Positions 51,610-63,399 of a stretch of 64,000 bases of DNA are shown piece after piece. The first letter of the stretch is position 1; each line of letters opens with the position of its first letter. The DNA is taken from contig JAMWET010001660.1 of the NCBI GenBank assembly GCA_024036415.1, positions 91,341 through 155,340 of the forward strand, read 5' to 3'. A model generated the notes under the pieces. The model made no database searches, was not told the DNA's origin, and worked only from the letters and a program-made list of their open reading frames with translations. Made by a program: the position numbers and the translations under genes. Source of the DNA: Prochilodus magdalenae. Its lineage: Eukaryota; Chordata; Actinopteri; Characiformes; Prochilodontidae.

Positions 51610-52640
51610 ATGTATATATGTCCTGTATATACCCTGCATCTCCCATCTACCTCAGCTTTACCATAGTTCTATATGGTAATATGTGCATTTGTATATCATT
51701 TTTTATTCATAACTTTTATTCATAACTGTATATTAGTATAAACAGATTTTAATGCTTAGTATTGTATATATCTATTGTCTAATGTATATGTTTGTATTTA
51801 TGTACTGTAAAGGACTACACACACAGTTTTTCAAATGTGACGTGACAATAAAAGTGATTTGATTTGATTTGAGTAAAATTGCATACCTGAAAAATGTTGT
51901 ATATGGGCCCTTTAATGTGTCTCTGTACTGCAATAGGCTGCCGGCGCTCGTGTGCCTTTGCCTGTGAGGCTATCTGAGTGAGTGGTTAGGCTGGTTTTTG
52001 AAGAGATTGGAGACGTCTGTTTGAGCTGAAGGGGGTAGAAGTCTTTGTGTAGGGTTTGTGCTCTCCTGGTGTCTCCATGGTTGGTTACCAAGCGAACGTA
52101 GTTAAGGCCAAATCGATGGTCCTTACAGAACAATGAAGGCCCTCTTAAAGACAGGACAGTCGAGTTCACTGCTGCCTCTGACAGGTGAAAACCCAAACTC
52201 TGGATCCCTTCATTACAGTGGGGCTTTAACCTTGTTTAGCCTTTCAGCCTCACAGCATCACAGCCAGGAGAACTGGGCCACGTGTTCAGCAGCAGGTGTT
52301 AGTGTACAGGACCTCTGATACATGGTAACATCTACAGCCACGTCCTAACATTGAGTTCGCTTCCAGCGGGTTTGGTGTGAAATGCCCCATTCAAACCGAA
52401 TTAGAGTCTGAGTAATTTACAGTGGTGGTGATGGTAACCAGACGTCCTCCTCTAAAAGCTCCCTCACAGAATACGTTGCTACATGAAATGCTTACGCCCT
52501 GCCTGGTGCCTGACGGCTGCCTTACAGTAGTTTTGAGGTTTCGGCCTAAAACATATGATCAATGTTATTCCTGGACATGTACCTGCTGGCAAAAGAGTCC
52601 TCCAGGCTTAACGCTGCTGTACTGCTGTGTTCATCATTAA
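51610..52640. other. Unassigned intergenic DNA
   Basis: No gene recognised. A polyadenylation-like AATAAAAGTGATTTGATTTG near 51849 follows sequence typical of another LINE 3' tail (TGTGACGTGACAATAAAAGT). Confidence 0.4.
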
Positions 52641-52930
52641 CTTGGTGGGTCATTGGGAGGAGCTGGAGCATAACCCAGTGCTCATTGGGCAGAAGGCAGG
52701 AAACACCCTGGACGGGCCATCACAGGGCACACACACACACACACACACACACATTTAGCATTGCTTGACTGCATGTTTTTAGACTGTGGGAGTAAACCAG
52801 AACACCCGGAATAAACCCACGCAGACACGGGGCAGGGAGAACATGCAAATGTCACACAGAAAGAATCCTGATCGCCTGGCTCGGGAAGCAGACACAAACC
52901 CTTCTTCCTTCCTGTGACGTTCTTACACCA
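52640..52930. repeat. Dispersed repeat with internal (CA)n
   Basis: CACCCTGGACGGGCCATCAC, (CA)n at 52729-52753, GACTGCATGTTTTTAGACTG, AAACCCACGCAGACACGGGG and AGAACATGCAAATGTCACAC form a block. Its end reappears at 53770-53875 (CAATCACGGTACAGGGAGAA, GAATCCTGGTCGCCTGGCTC). Confidence 0.75.
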
Positions 52931-52944
52931 TGCATATATATATA

Positions 52945-53050
52945 TATGGAGGCAAGGAGAAACTCCCTAAGTTAGGAAGGAAGAAACCTTGAGAGGAACC
53001 AAGACTCAAAAGGGGAACCCATCCTCCTCAGGTCAACACCAGATAACAAG
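52945..53050 (-). mobile_element. LINE 3' UTR fragment, reverse orientation
   Basis: GGCAAGGAGAAACTCCCTAA, AAGAAACCTTGAGAGGAACC and GAACCCATCCTCCTCAGGTC match the conserved block at 48505-48600 in the same orientation. Confidence 0.7.
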
Positions 53051-53067
53051 ACAGCAAAAGAAAGGGG

Positions 53068-53118
53068 TGTGTGTCTGTGTCTGTGTCTCTGTGTGTCTGT
53101 GTGCGTGTGTGTCTCTGT

Positions 53119-53152
<34 letters not shown>

Positions 53153-53636
53153 CTGTGTCTCTGTGTGTCTGTGTGCGTGTGTGTCTCTGTGTGCGTGTGT
53201 GTGTGTGTGTGTCTGTGTCTGTGTCTGTGTGTGTGTAACCCAGTGCTCCGAAGGCAGGAATTGCCCACAACACACACACACACACACACACGCACACAGA
53301 GACACACACGCACACAGACACACAGAGACACAGACACACACACACACACACACAGACACACAGAGACACACAAGCACACAGACACACACACGCACACACA
53401 CGCACACACACGCACGCACACAGACACACGCAGACACACACACAGAGACACACACACACACAGAGACACACACACGCACACAGGCACACACACACACACG
53501 CACACAGACACGCACACGCACACGCACACACACGCACACAGACGCACGCACACACACACACACACATACACATACACATACACACAGAGACACACAGACA
53601 CACACACACACAGACACACACACACACACACACAGA

Positions 53637-53673
<37 letters not shown>

Positions 53674-53765
53674 GCACACACACACACACACACACAGAGA
53701 CACACACATGCGCACACACACAGACACACACACACTTACACACACACAGACACACACACACACAT
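53068..53765. repeat. Facing (TG)n and (CA)n microsatellites
   Basis: TG/TCTG text runs to 53236. A 35 bp spacer (AACCCAGTGCTCCGAAGGCA) follows, then CA/CAGA text runs to 53765, so the two tracts are inverted repeats able to pair. Open frames on both strands are artefacts. Confidence 0.95.
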
Positions 53766-53899
53766 CTTGAAATAACCCACACAATCACGGTACAGGGAGA
53801 ACATGTCAACATCACATAGAAAGAATCCTGGTCGCCTGGCTCGGGAATCACACCTTTCTTCCTTCCTGTGACCTTCTTACCTTCCTATGTATGTGTGTG

Positions 53900-54560
53900 T
53901 GTGTATAACCCAGCGTGTGTGTATATATGGTGTATGTGTATATATATGTATGTGTGTTTATATATGTGTAACCCATCAGAGATGTGCATGTTCATTGGTG
54001 GTTTTGTTAGTGGCAATATGTGTGTTGTAGACACGGTGACCCCCTGGTTCCCATCACCACCACTATAAAGCAAACCCGCTCTGATTGGTGTAATTGGTGG
54101 AATTGGCCGTTGACCTGTTTTCTGCTGTCTGGTCATTTTGACACAGCTGAGTTGCTGCTGAGAGAGTGCGACTGGACACTGTAACTTGTTGATCTTTATT
54201 AATGTGCTACTAAAATGAGGAAAACCCACATGACGACCCGTTCGAGGAGTTGGGTTTGACTGGTAGTGTACATATGGTATTTCTTTAAATAGACTTAAAC
54301 TGAGTAGAAGATCTGTGTTAATTATAGTATAAGGGAAACTGCGGATACTGAGGCGAGCTTTCAAAGTGTCAATAATGTCGTCTTTGTTGCAGTGTTGAAG
54401 GTCACGGGTCTGCTCTGTGTGTGTTTACAAAGCATTCATAATGACCAGACCACATTCCTCAGAAGAGACTCAGCAAGAGCTACTAAAAAAAAGGGTACAG
54501 TGTTGAACCCAGTAATAATAGCTTGCATGGTCATAAGAAGGCTAATTTACACTCATCGTC
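53900..54560. other. Unassigned intergenic DNA
   Basis: No gene or named element recognised. Short TG/TA-rich runs at 53889-53960. Confidence 0.4.
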
Positions 54561-54564
54561 AAAA

Positions 54565-55610
54565 GAACAGCTACATCCAGAAGGAGGTGTGGGAGTGCGG
54601 TGGTGTTGGGAAGGAAGATAAAGGTGACCAGGATCAATAACTGATGATAAATTTAGACTGATATGATCAATATTTATTGAGCTACACATACAGAAGTCTG
54701 TCTCTCAGTATGGCGTCGGGCCGCCGTGTTTGCTAACCCAACACGCCAGACGTCTCGGTATGGAGCTGTAGAGGTTCCTGATGGAGTCCTGTGATAATCC
54801 ATCCCATGCAGCTTGAACATCCTCACACAGTTCCTGCAGATGGTGCGGTAAGGGTGGAGGTGGAGTGTCTTTAGGTCTTCTGGACATGTGACAATGAACC
54901 GTTCATCTCGCGGCGCTGACCACGGTGCCTCCACACACGGATTCGTTGGGCGTCTCCACCAAGACTAAAGCGGGACTCGTCACTGAAGATGACCCGCTGC
55001 CATTCTGAGTCACTCCATGACAGTCTGGTACGACACCACTGCAGTCTTTGGTGACGGTGACGTGGTGTTAAGGGCAGGCGTGGTAACGGTCTGTGTGCAT
55101 GTAGTCCTGCGTGGTGCAGCTGTCTGCCAATGGTGCTGCCACTAACAGGATGACTCATGGAGGACAGCACTGCACACTGAATGTCCGCAGTCGTTGCTGT
55201 TGGGTCACTCCACACATATTGGACACTCTGTAGGTTTTATCTCTCTATGGTTCATGTAGGTCTTCCAGATCTGTCATGTCGTTGGTGCGTTCCGCCTTCT
55301 ATCCACTGCCGCCAACCTCATGCTATGGTAATATCCACATGACCAGTATGGCGTGCGATACCTTGATAAGACCACCCTGCTTCCTAGAGCACTTTGATGT
55401 TACCCCTCTCCAACTCTTCCTGCTGCAAACACAACAGTAGGGGTCAGAATGGAAAGCAGGGGCAACAGGACGACCTTCTATAGTCAGGTAGGTATAAGGT
55501 CCATCCTTGATTATGTCACATGCACGGCTGAGCTTGAAACTTGAAGCATGTCTCATGATGTCAAGCCTACCCACCCGTGGGGTCATCTGTTTCAAAGATG
55601 AGTGTAGAAT
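54565..55610 (-). mobile_element. Tc1-like transposon copy 5, internally deleted (near full length)
   Basis: The lower end has AACAGCTACATCCAGAAGGA, the family terminal repeat. Minus-strand translation gives [40 protein letters not shown] and [10 protein letters not shown], then after a 2-3 base disruption the shared junction to [21 protein letters not shown]-terminal sequence corresponding to copy 1 extends to about 55600 (CATCATGAGACATGCTTCAA on the minus strand). Confidence 0.85.
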
Positions 55611-55899
55611 AGATGATCAGCATTTTGACTGTAGTAGGCCAGTGCCCTTCCCTGGAACGACTCATGTTGCTGTTATTTCATGCCTCGGTTGCGTCCCAGT
55701 CTCAGAAGACCACGTGTGGACTTGCATACAAAAGTAAATACATAAACAAAAGCAGATTAAATGAGCTAAAACAGACTCACCTTTCACCTTTCACCTCTCA
55801 AAACAAACAGCTAACATCTAACATCTAAATATGAGGTCCAGAGGGTGACAGGTAAGTAACTGTGTATGTCTGAAATGTATTACATGTAACTGGCTTTGT

Positions 55900-56198
55900 G
55901 TGTGTGTTAGGGTGCTTGTGTGTGTTAGGATGTGTGTGTGTGTGTTAGGCTGTGTATGTCTGTGTTAGGATATGTGTGTGTGTGTGTGTTAGGATGCGTG
56001 TGTGTGTGTGTGTTTAGGATGTGTGTGCTAGGGTGTGTTAGGATGTGTGTGTTAGGGTGGGTTTGTGTGTGTGTGTGTGATAGGATGTGTCTGTGTTAGG
56101 GTGTGTGTGTGTGTGTGTATTAGGGCGTGTGTGTGTATTAGGGCGTGTGTGTGTGTTAGGGCGTGTGTGTGTGGTAGGATGTGTATGTCTGTGTTAGG

Positions 56199-56241
<43 letters not shown>

Positions 56242-56463
56242 AGGGTGTGTGTGTGTTAGGATGTGTATGTCTGTGTTAGGATATATGTGCGTGTGTGTGT
56301 GTTAGGATGTGTATGTCTGTGTTAGCATGTGTGTGTGTGTGTGTGTGTGTAAGGGTGTGTGTGTGTGTTAGGACATGTGAGTGTTTGTTTAGGATTTGTG
56401 TGCAAGAGTGTGTTAGGATGTGTGTGTGTGTTAGGATGTGTGTGTGTGTGTGTGTGTGTTAGG

Positions 56464-56497
<34 letters not shown>

Positions 56498-56499
56498 GG

Positions 56500-56533
<34 letters not shown>

Positions 56534-56600
56534 GGATGTGTGTGTGTGTGTGTATGTTAGGGTGTGTGTGTGTGTGTGTTAGGGGTGTGTGTGTGTGGAT
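55900..56600. repeat. TG array punctuated by TTAGGG / TTAGGA
   Basis: (TG)n blocks of 6-30 bp separated regularly by TTAGGATG, TTAGGGTG or TTAGGGCG. The same array type returns at 57720-58770. Confidence 0.93.
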
Positions 56601-56604
56601 GTGT

Positions 56605-57715
56605 GTGGGATGTAACCCAGCCCTGATCACTCCAGCCCCTACACACTGGGCTCCACTAGTCCACTCGACTATATGCATGTGTAACTAGACCTCTATACCT
56701 GAACATCTGAGCTGTGTATATACTGTACATATATACTGTATATCTGTACTGTAAGCTGTTCAGCTGCTATTCTCCTCCCTGCACTGAACACTTTATATAT
56801 CTTACATCGTTTACTACCACATGCTTATACTGCACACTTCGTTACCCACCTCAAACAATACTCGTCACTAGCCTGACTACAAACCCAATTTCTTCATTTT
56901 AATTGTAAGGCAGTAGGTCGGCAGCCAGACCGGTATTCAAAGCGAAACTTGGTAAAAACAATTTAGGCCATTCCTGTTCGTCCGTTCACACAATGTAAAC
57001 AGCAGGTACAGAGATCAAAACATGAATAAAAGTAAAAACCGACAAACTTGGAGATACTTGTTTTCATTGGACAGCGGCGATTCTGGAGAGAGTCAGGCTA
57101 CTCTGGAGAGCAGCCTGACTGTGTTGTGTTATACTGTACAATCCTGTATGGCTGATAATACCGCTGATTATCGTTGTTCTGTGCTATGTACGAGTCTCAG
57201 CTAAATGATCACATACTGACTATACATAATACACTTATTCTATTATCTTACATGCTATAATATCGACCCTTTTTCATAGCTTTGATAATCCTGGACCGGA
57301 TATTCTAATACGTGCTTTCCCCTGAATGCCTATTTCGTCTTCTTGGTTGAATTTCTGGAAAGTTGGAATAAGGAGCTGGTATTATCCTGATGACTTGACA
57401 GCTGGAATGGGTTGACACCTTCTTCTTCAGCACGCAGACTTCCTAAAACTGGTCCAGTGGCGCCCTCTGTCTTTTATCTGGCGTGACAACAGCTGCCCGG
57501 TGGACGGCAGTGCATGGTGACTGGAACATGCGGTATGCAGATTTGGTAGTTCTGCATGTCTGAAATAATTGAGATTTAAAAATTTGTTTTCTGATAATCT
57601 CAAGACCAGGATCACCATCAAGATCTGCCTCAGCATCCAGAGTGCTGCGCTCTGCACCTTCATATACACATACAGATACACATAATGTAAGGTTTACAGG
57701 TGTGTAAGGTTTTCT
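56605..57715. other. Unassigned DNA between the two TG arrays
   Basis: No gene recognised. A half-match to the CTCF core lies on the minus strand at 57454-57472 (AGAGGGCGCCAC), which I consider weak. Confidence 0.4.
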
Positions 57716-57719
57716 GTAT

Positions 57720-58419
57720 GTGTGTGTGTTAGGGAGTGTGTGTGTGTGTGTTAGGATGTGTGTGTGTGTGTAAGGGCGTGTGTGTCAGGATGTGTGTGTG
57801 TGTGTGTGTAAGGGTGTGTGTGTCAGGATGTGTGTGTGTTAGGATGTGTGTGTGTGTCTTTAGAATGTGTGTGTTAGGATGTATGTGTGTGTTTGTGTTA
57901 GGGTGTGTGTGTGTGTAAGGGTGTGTGTGTCAGGATGTGTGTGTGTGTGTGTGTAAGGGTGTGTGTGTCAGGACGTGTGTGTGTGTGTGTGTCTTTAGAA
58001 TGTGTGTGTTAGGATGTGTGTGTTGGGGTGTGTGTGTGTGTTAGGATGTATATGTTAGGATGTGTGTGTGTGTGTGTGTGTGTTAGGGTGTGCGTGTGCG
58101 TGTGTGTGTTAGGGTGTGTGTGTTAGGATGTGCGTGTGTGTGTTAGGATGTGTATGTGTGTGTTAGGGTGTGTGTGTGCGTGTGTGTGTTAGGATGTATG
58201 TGTGTGTTGGGCATGTGTGTGTGTGTGTTGGGCATGTGTGTGTGTGTGTGTGTGTGTGTTGGGCGTGTGTGTGTGTGTGTTAGGATGTATGTGTGTGTTA
58301 GGGTGTGTGTGTTAGGGTGTGTGTGTGTGTGTGTTAGGATGTGTGTGTGTGTGTATGTGTGTGTTGGGCGTGTGTGTGTGTTAGGATGTATGTGTGTGTT
58401 GGGCGTGTGTGTGTTAGGA

Positions 58420-58471
<52 letters not shown>

Positions 58472-58680
58472 GATGTATGCGTGTTAGGATGTGTGTGTGT
58501 GTGTGTGTTGGGCGTGTGTGTGTGTTGGGCGTGTGTGTGTGTGTTGGGCGTGTGTGTGTGTTAGGATGTATGTGTGTGTTGGGCGTGTGTGTGTTAGGAT
58601 GTATGTGTGTGTTGGGCGTGTGCGTGTGTTAGGATGTGTGTGTTGGGCCTGTGTGTGTGTGTGTGTGTGTCTGTGTTAGG

Positions 58681-58716
<36 letters not shown>

Positions 58717-58770
58717 GGGTCTGTGTGTGTGTGTTAGGATGTGTGTGTGTCTGTGTTAGGAGATATTTTC
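57720..58770. repeat. TG array punctuated by TTAGGA/TTAGGG/TTGGGC
   Basis: Similar to the array at 55900-56600, with additional GTTGGGCGTG and CAGGATG variants. The larger module GTTAGGATGTATGTGTGTGT plus TGGGCGTGTGTGTG repeats several times between 58180 and 58640. Confidence 0.93.
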
Positions 58771-58802
58771 AAAATCATTTTAAAGGCTGTTAAAACCCAA
58801 CA

Positions 58803-58803
58803 C

Positions 58804-58836
<33 letters not shown>

Positions 58837-58875
58837 CTTTATTGAACCTGAAGGAAATTTAGCAGCCAGTAGCGG
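58803..58875 (-). mobile_element. LINE-type 3' tail, reverse orientation
   Basis: (GATA)n followed by CTTTATTGAACCTGAAGGAA. Reversed, this is TTCCTTCAGGTTCAATAAAG plus a (TATC)n tail, the form in which several fish LINEs end. Confidence 0.6.
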
Positions 58876-58879
58876 TTTC

Positions 58880-60360
58880 ACAAAAAACAGCACAGATACA
58901 AATACAAATACAAATACAAAAAAAATAAATATAGATTGTGCAGTATGAAAAACCTAAATGTGTACGTACCGGCAGCAGTATTACTAACTGTTAACTATAT
59001 GTATACTCTATATATACTATACTATATATATATTTATTTACTTTTTTTACATACAAAAGTTCCTGCCATGGGCACACATAGATTAATACAAATTATTTAA
59101 ATAATCTCAGGAATAAATTTTTTTTATTTTTTTATTTTTTTAAATTAAATGCACACTTCAATATTTCTTCAGAATTTATTCCATCAGTTGTCTTCTGTCA
59201 AGCCCTTTAACCCTTGTGCTGTTTAAGGGTCAAAAATCACTCACCTGTGATGAATAACAGACCTACCTTGACACTCGCAGCAGCTCTGGTACAGGGATTC
59301 AGCAGCAGAGCAAAGGCGATCATAACAGAGCGGGACGGGCAAATACGGAAAAACCAGAGAACAAGCAAAACAACACAGCAAAGAAACCCAAAGGGAAAGA
59401 CCAAGCCAAAAACCGAAGAGCAAAACGGACTGACAACCCAGGATCAACGATGAACAAGCAATCCAGGGGAAACGCTCCGTACAGTGGCAGTAGCCTACCT
59501 TACAAGGTGCCGAGCATGGAGGTGGGCTTTAACTGAGTAAATGGCAAACTGATTAGACCACAGGTGATGACAAGCGACAGGATTGTCCGTGATTGGTGGT
59601 CGCGGGACATGTGACGGTGATGTCACTGGTTGGTGAATCTTGGGTAGTGAAGTTTGGGAGGTTGGAGTCAGGAGGAGAACCTGGATGCATGATGGTCCCC
59701 CCCACCTCCCCAAGGGGTCCAAGAAAGCCAAGTGACGAGGATGAATGGAACTGAAGGGAACAGGAAGCCGTGATGGGATGAATACCGACTGATATACTCT
59801 CCCACCAGTATTTACCGGATACTGGTTCGGGTCACACCAGGACGACCTGATGTTAGTGAGGAGTGGGCCCAAGTAATTCGGTCACAAGGCTGAGTAGGTG
59901 CGTAGGTTTTTCCCAGAAAGGCTTGGATGGGGGATTGATCTCGTCATCGATCTAGTCATCGATCTGCCCATCTAACGGGAGCCAACAGAACTTGTGGAGA
60001 CGGAATGTGTTTCACCTGTAGCGAGCGCTCTGGGAATCAGAAACTCGGGATCCACAGCGTCCGCCTTTATGTGTGTTACGAGATTTCTCAGTTTATTTTA
60101 AAATCAACATGTGGATTGAAAAGTGCTAGATGTAGCCTGACCCGAGTTTTAGTCTCTCAGCTGACTCGAAGATATTCAAATTCTCGTGGGTCAGTTAAAA
60201 CAAGAAACGGGACGTTTAGCTCCCCTCTTACCAATGAGGGCAACATTTCTCTTTCCCCAGTGCCATAATTCCGCTCAGTAGCTCAAAAAACGACAGGGTG
60301 AGATTCCCCAGAATTTCGAGAGGTTTGTTGTTGTTCCAGACAGTCAGACTCTCTACAGAA
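58880..60360. other. Unassigned intergenic DNA
   Basis: AT-rich to 59160, then mixed. The frames at 59214-59453 and 59872-59495 have no recognised domain. A duplicated ATCTCGTCATCGATCTAGTC (59938-59970) is present. Confidence 0.4.
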
Positions 60361-60364
60361 GCCC

Positions 60365-62740
60365 ATTTCCACCACGTGAATGTGAGATACTAAGGTTGTA
60401 ATTACAAAATACTAGGTCATTAATTGAGATACTAAGTTGTAATTACAAATACACTAGGTCATAATAATTGAGATACTAAGTTGTAATTACAAAATACTAG
60501 GTCTATAACTGAGATACTAAAGTTGTAATTACAAAAATACTAGGTCATAATTGAGATACTAAGTTGTAATTACAAAATACTAGGTCATAATTGAGATACT
60601 AAGTTTTTGTTAATTACAAAAATACTAGGTCATAAGTTGAGATACTAAGTTGTAATTACAAAATACTAGGTCATAATTGAAGATACTAAGTTGTAATTAA
60701 CAAAATACTAGGTCATAATTATGAGATACGTAAGTTGTTAATTTACAAATACTAGGTCATAATTATGAGATACTAAGTTGTAATTACAAAATACTAGGTC
60801 ATAATTGAGATACTAAGTTGTAATTACAAAATACTAGGTTGTAATTATTAGTTACTGAGTTGTAATTACAAAATACTAGGTTGTAATTATTAGTTACTAA
60901 GTTGTAATTACAAAATACTAGGTCATAATGAGATACTAAGTTGTAATTTAAGATTTTAAGATTTAGATTTTAATCTCTTGTTGATCCCACAGTGGGGAAA
61001 TTTAGTCTCCGCGTTTAACCCATCCATGAAGTGAAACACCCACAAACACACTCACTAGTGAACACACTAGGGGGCAGTGAGCACACTTACCCGGAGCGGT
61101 GGGCAGCCCTATCCACGGCGCCCGGGGAGCAGTTAGGGGTTAGGTGCCTTGCTCAAGGGCACCTCAGTCGTTACTGTAGGCTCAGTGAATCGAACCGGCG
61201 CCCCTCCGGTCACAAGGCTGGTTCCCTAACCTCCTCGACTGCCCCGTATGTCAGGTCTAGAGCATCCACAGTAGACCTCAGATGCTCTCTGACCTGCCCC
61301 GTAAAAGGCAGAGAACAAGGCAGAGTAAATTTAAACTGGCCCGTGTGCCCCACCCATTTCAGGAGGGGACGCAACAATGCCAGAAGGAACTGCCCTTCTG
61401 TTCCGGCCCTGAATGAGCCAGACTTGAAGCATGCCCCAATCTGAGAGGGTGAAGGGCAAACTGGGTGGGCCCAAATTTAGTAATTACAAAATACTAGGTT
61501 GTAATTATTAGTTACTAAGTTGTAATTACAAAATACTAGGTTGTAATTATTAGTTACTAAGTTGTATTTACAAAATACTAGGTTGTAATTATTAGTTACT
61601 AAGTTATAATTACGAAATACTAGGTAATTATTGAGATACTAAGTTGTAATTGCAAAATACTAGGTCATAATAATGAGATACTAAGTTGTCACTGTGAGAT
61701 ATTTAGTCGCAATTACATTATGCCTACTCCTAATTACCATACTAAGTCATTGTGAGATGCTAATTGAGAAGTCATAATTGAGAATCATAGTTAAGACACT
61801 AAGTCATACTCATGTGATGCTATGTCATTATGAGATGCCAAGTCATCCGTATCAGATACTAATTGAAATAGTAGGTCATAATTATGAGATACTAAGTGAT
61901 AACTATGAGTCTTAATCATAACAAATTATCTTGAGATTGAGATGCCAAGTCATAATAATTATGGATTACTAAACCATAATTAAGAGATGCTAAATTGTAA
62001 TTATGAGATACTAAGTCATACTTCTAAGATACTAAATCTTACGTGTGAGATTCAAAGTCATACTTGATATATACAAAATTATGGATTATTAAATTGTAAA
62101 TATGGATTACTAAATCGTAATTATGGATTATTAAATCATAATGATGTATTAGTAAATCCTAATGATGGATTACTAAATTGTAATTATGGATTAAGAAATC
62201 TTAATTATGGATTAGTAAATCGCAATTATGGATTATTGTGTATCCGTGTAATGACCGATTGAGATAAATCATCTATGATGGAATACTAAATTTGTAATTA
62301 GGGATTAAGAAATCCTTAATTATGGGGATTAGTAAATCGCCAATTATGGATTATTAAATCGTAATGACGGAGCTTAATAAATCATAAATGATGGATTACT
62401 AAAATGTTTAATTATGGATTAAGAAATCTTAATTAGGGATATTAGTAAATCGTCAATTATGGATTATTAAATCGTAATGACGGATTAATCAAATCATAAA
62501 ATGATGGAATACTAAATTGTTCGATGTTGTGGATATCGCATTGTGTTTCGTCCTCCGGATTCTTAACATTGCTAATGATGAATTACTAAAATCGTATTTA
62601 TGGATTATTACTTCGTAAATTATGGATTATTTAAATCGAGTAAGGATGGATTACTAAACCGTAATGTTGGATATACTGAAATTGTAATTATGGATTAGTA
62701 AATCGGTAATTTTATGGGTCTAGATAAATCGTAACGATGG
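60365..62740 (-). repeat. AT-rich satellite, reverse array, with an embedded repeat island
   Basis: Units of about 38-42 bp (GAGATACTAAGTTGTAATTA, CAAAATACTAGGTCATAATT) run to 60950 and again from 61475. They degrade into TTATGGATTACTAAATCGTA variants to 62740. The unit is the reverse complement type of the 37.1-39.5 kb array. Single-base insertions and deletions are unusually frequent (for example near 60605, 60730, 62300 and 62440). Confidence 0.88.
60965..61245 (+). mobile_element. Dispersed repeat (TTGCTCAAGGGCACCTCAG type) inside the satellite
   Basis: GTTGATCCCACAGTGGGGAA, AACACACTAGGGGGCAGTGA, GGGGAGCAGTTAGGGGTTAG, GTGCCTTGCTCAAGGGCACC and GTCACAAGGCTGGTTCCCTA form a non-coding repeat. 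Part of it recurs at 33980-34110. It resembles common fish SINE-like repeats. Confidence 0.65.
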
Positions 62741-63039
62741 CTTACAAAATCGTAATGATCGAGATACTGTGTGGCGGAAATCGGCTTCTATGTAGTGCAC
62801 TACAGGCGTTTTGGGCGCTGAGAGTCCGTGGATTCCATGTAGTGCACTACGTAGGGAGCATGGTAGCAGATGTGAGACCGAGCCCACGTCTCCTTCAGGT
62901 TTCTGTTTTGCCTCTGCGTCCGTCCTTGTCTGGCTCGGGTGGGGCGGGGCGTCTCTGGCGTCGAGTCAAAAAAGAACTCTCATGTGAAACGTTGAGGCTG
63001 CCAGTCCTCCGTCAGGAAAGCTGGAGGGAAGTCGTGCTG

Positions 63040-63381
63040 AGAGTTTCCACCGATGGGAAGTGGAACTGTGGCTGTTCCCCACTGCATACCCATAAATGGA
63101 AGAAGCACAAGGCAGCTGCGCTTTTTTCCGCCTGCCGATTCACCAGATTCGACACGCTGAAGCAGTGGCTGGTTGTGTTGAACATGAGACATGAGCACCA
63201 AGCCGGTCGAGGAAAGCTCTACAAACCGTGAGGGTCTGCATCGGAACCATTTCTGCGAGTGACGACTACTCCAAACCCGTGAAAAACCACACGCGGATTT
63301 CACACCAATGCCGGCTGCCTCAAGAAAGACCGCCGTCGCCCACCACATTTCTTTTCACCACACGCGGAAGCGGTAATCAAG
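63040..63381 (+). pseudogene. THAP-domain-like exon with broken reading frame
   Basis: Pieces of a THAP domain lie in order but in changing frames: AVPHC (about 63070), KWKKHKAAALF, DTLKQWLVVLNMRHE with the domain's tryptophan, and RGKLYK. After a stop and a frame shift come VRVC, SDDYSKPVKNHTRI, and then LKKD followed by a stretch that would read AVPTTF if two extra bases were ignored. A good donor, CAAG/gtaagccc, follows at 63382, as expected for a first THAP exon. At least four small indels are needed, so it is a decayed copy or a badly sequenced real exon. I do not assign function. Confidence 0.55.
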
Positions 63382-63399
63382 GTAAGCCCGCCACGGTAC

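Noticed and set aside
52972..53851. Frames of 230-276 codons with Thr/His or Cys/Val runs
   Set aside because: Low-complexity translation of the facing TG and CA tracts.
57454..57472. Second CTCF site (minus strand)
   Set aside because: Only the AGAGGGCGCCAC half matches; the CCASY part is absent.
55900..58770. Interstitial telomere
   Set aside because: TTAGGG units are never head-to-tail; each is separated by TG runs and often mutated to TTAGGA.
37500..62740. Regularly spaced AT-rich repeats as a possible CRISPR array
   Set aside because: The units are directly adjacent and diverged, with no unique spacers, in vertebrate nuclear DNA.
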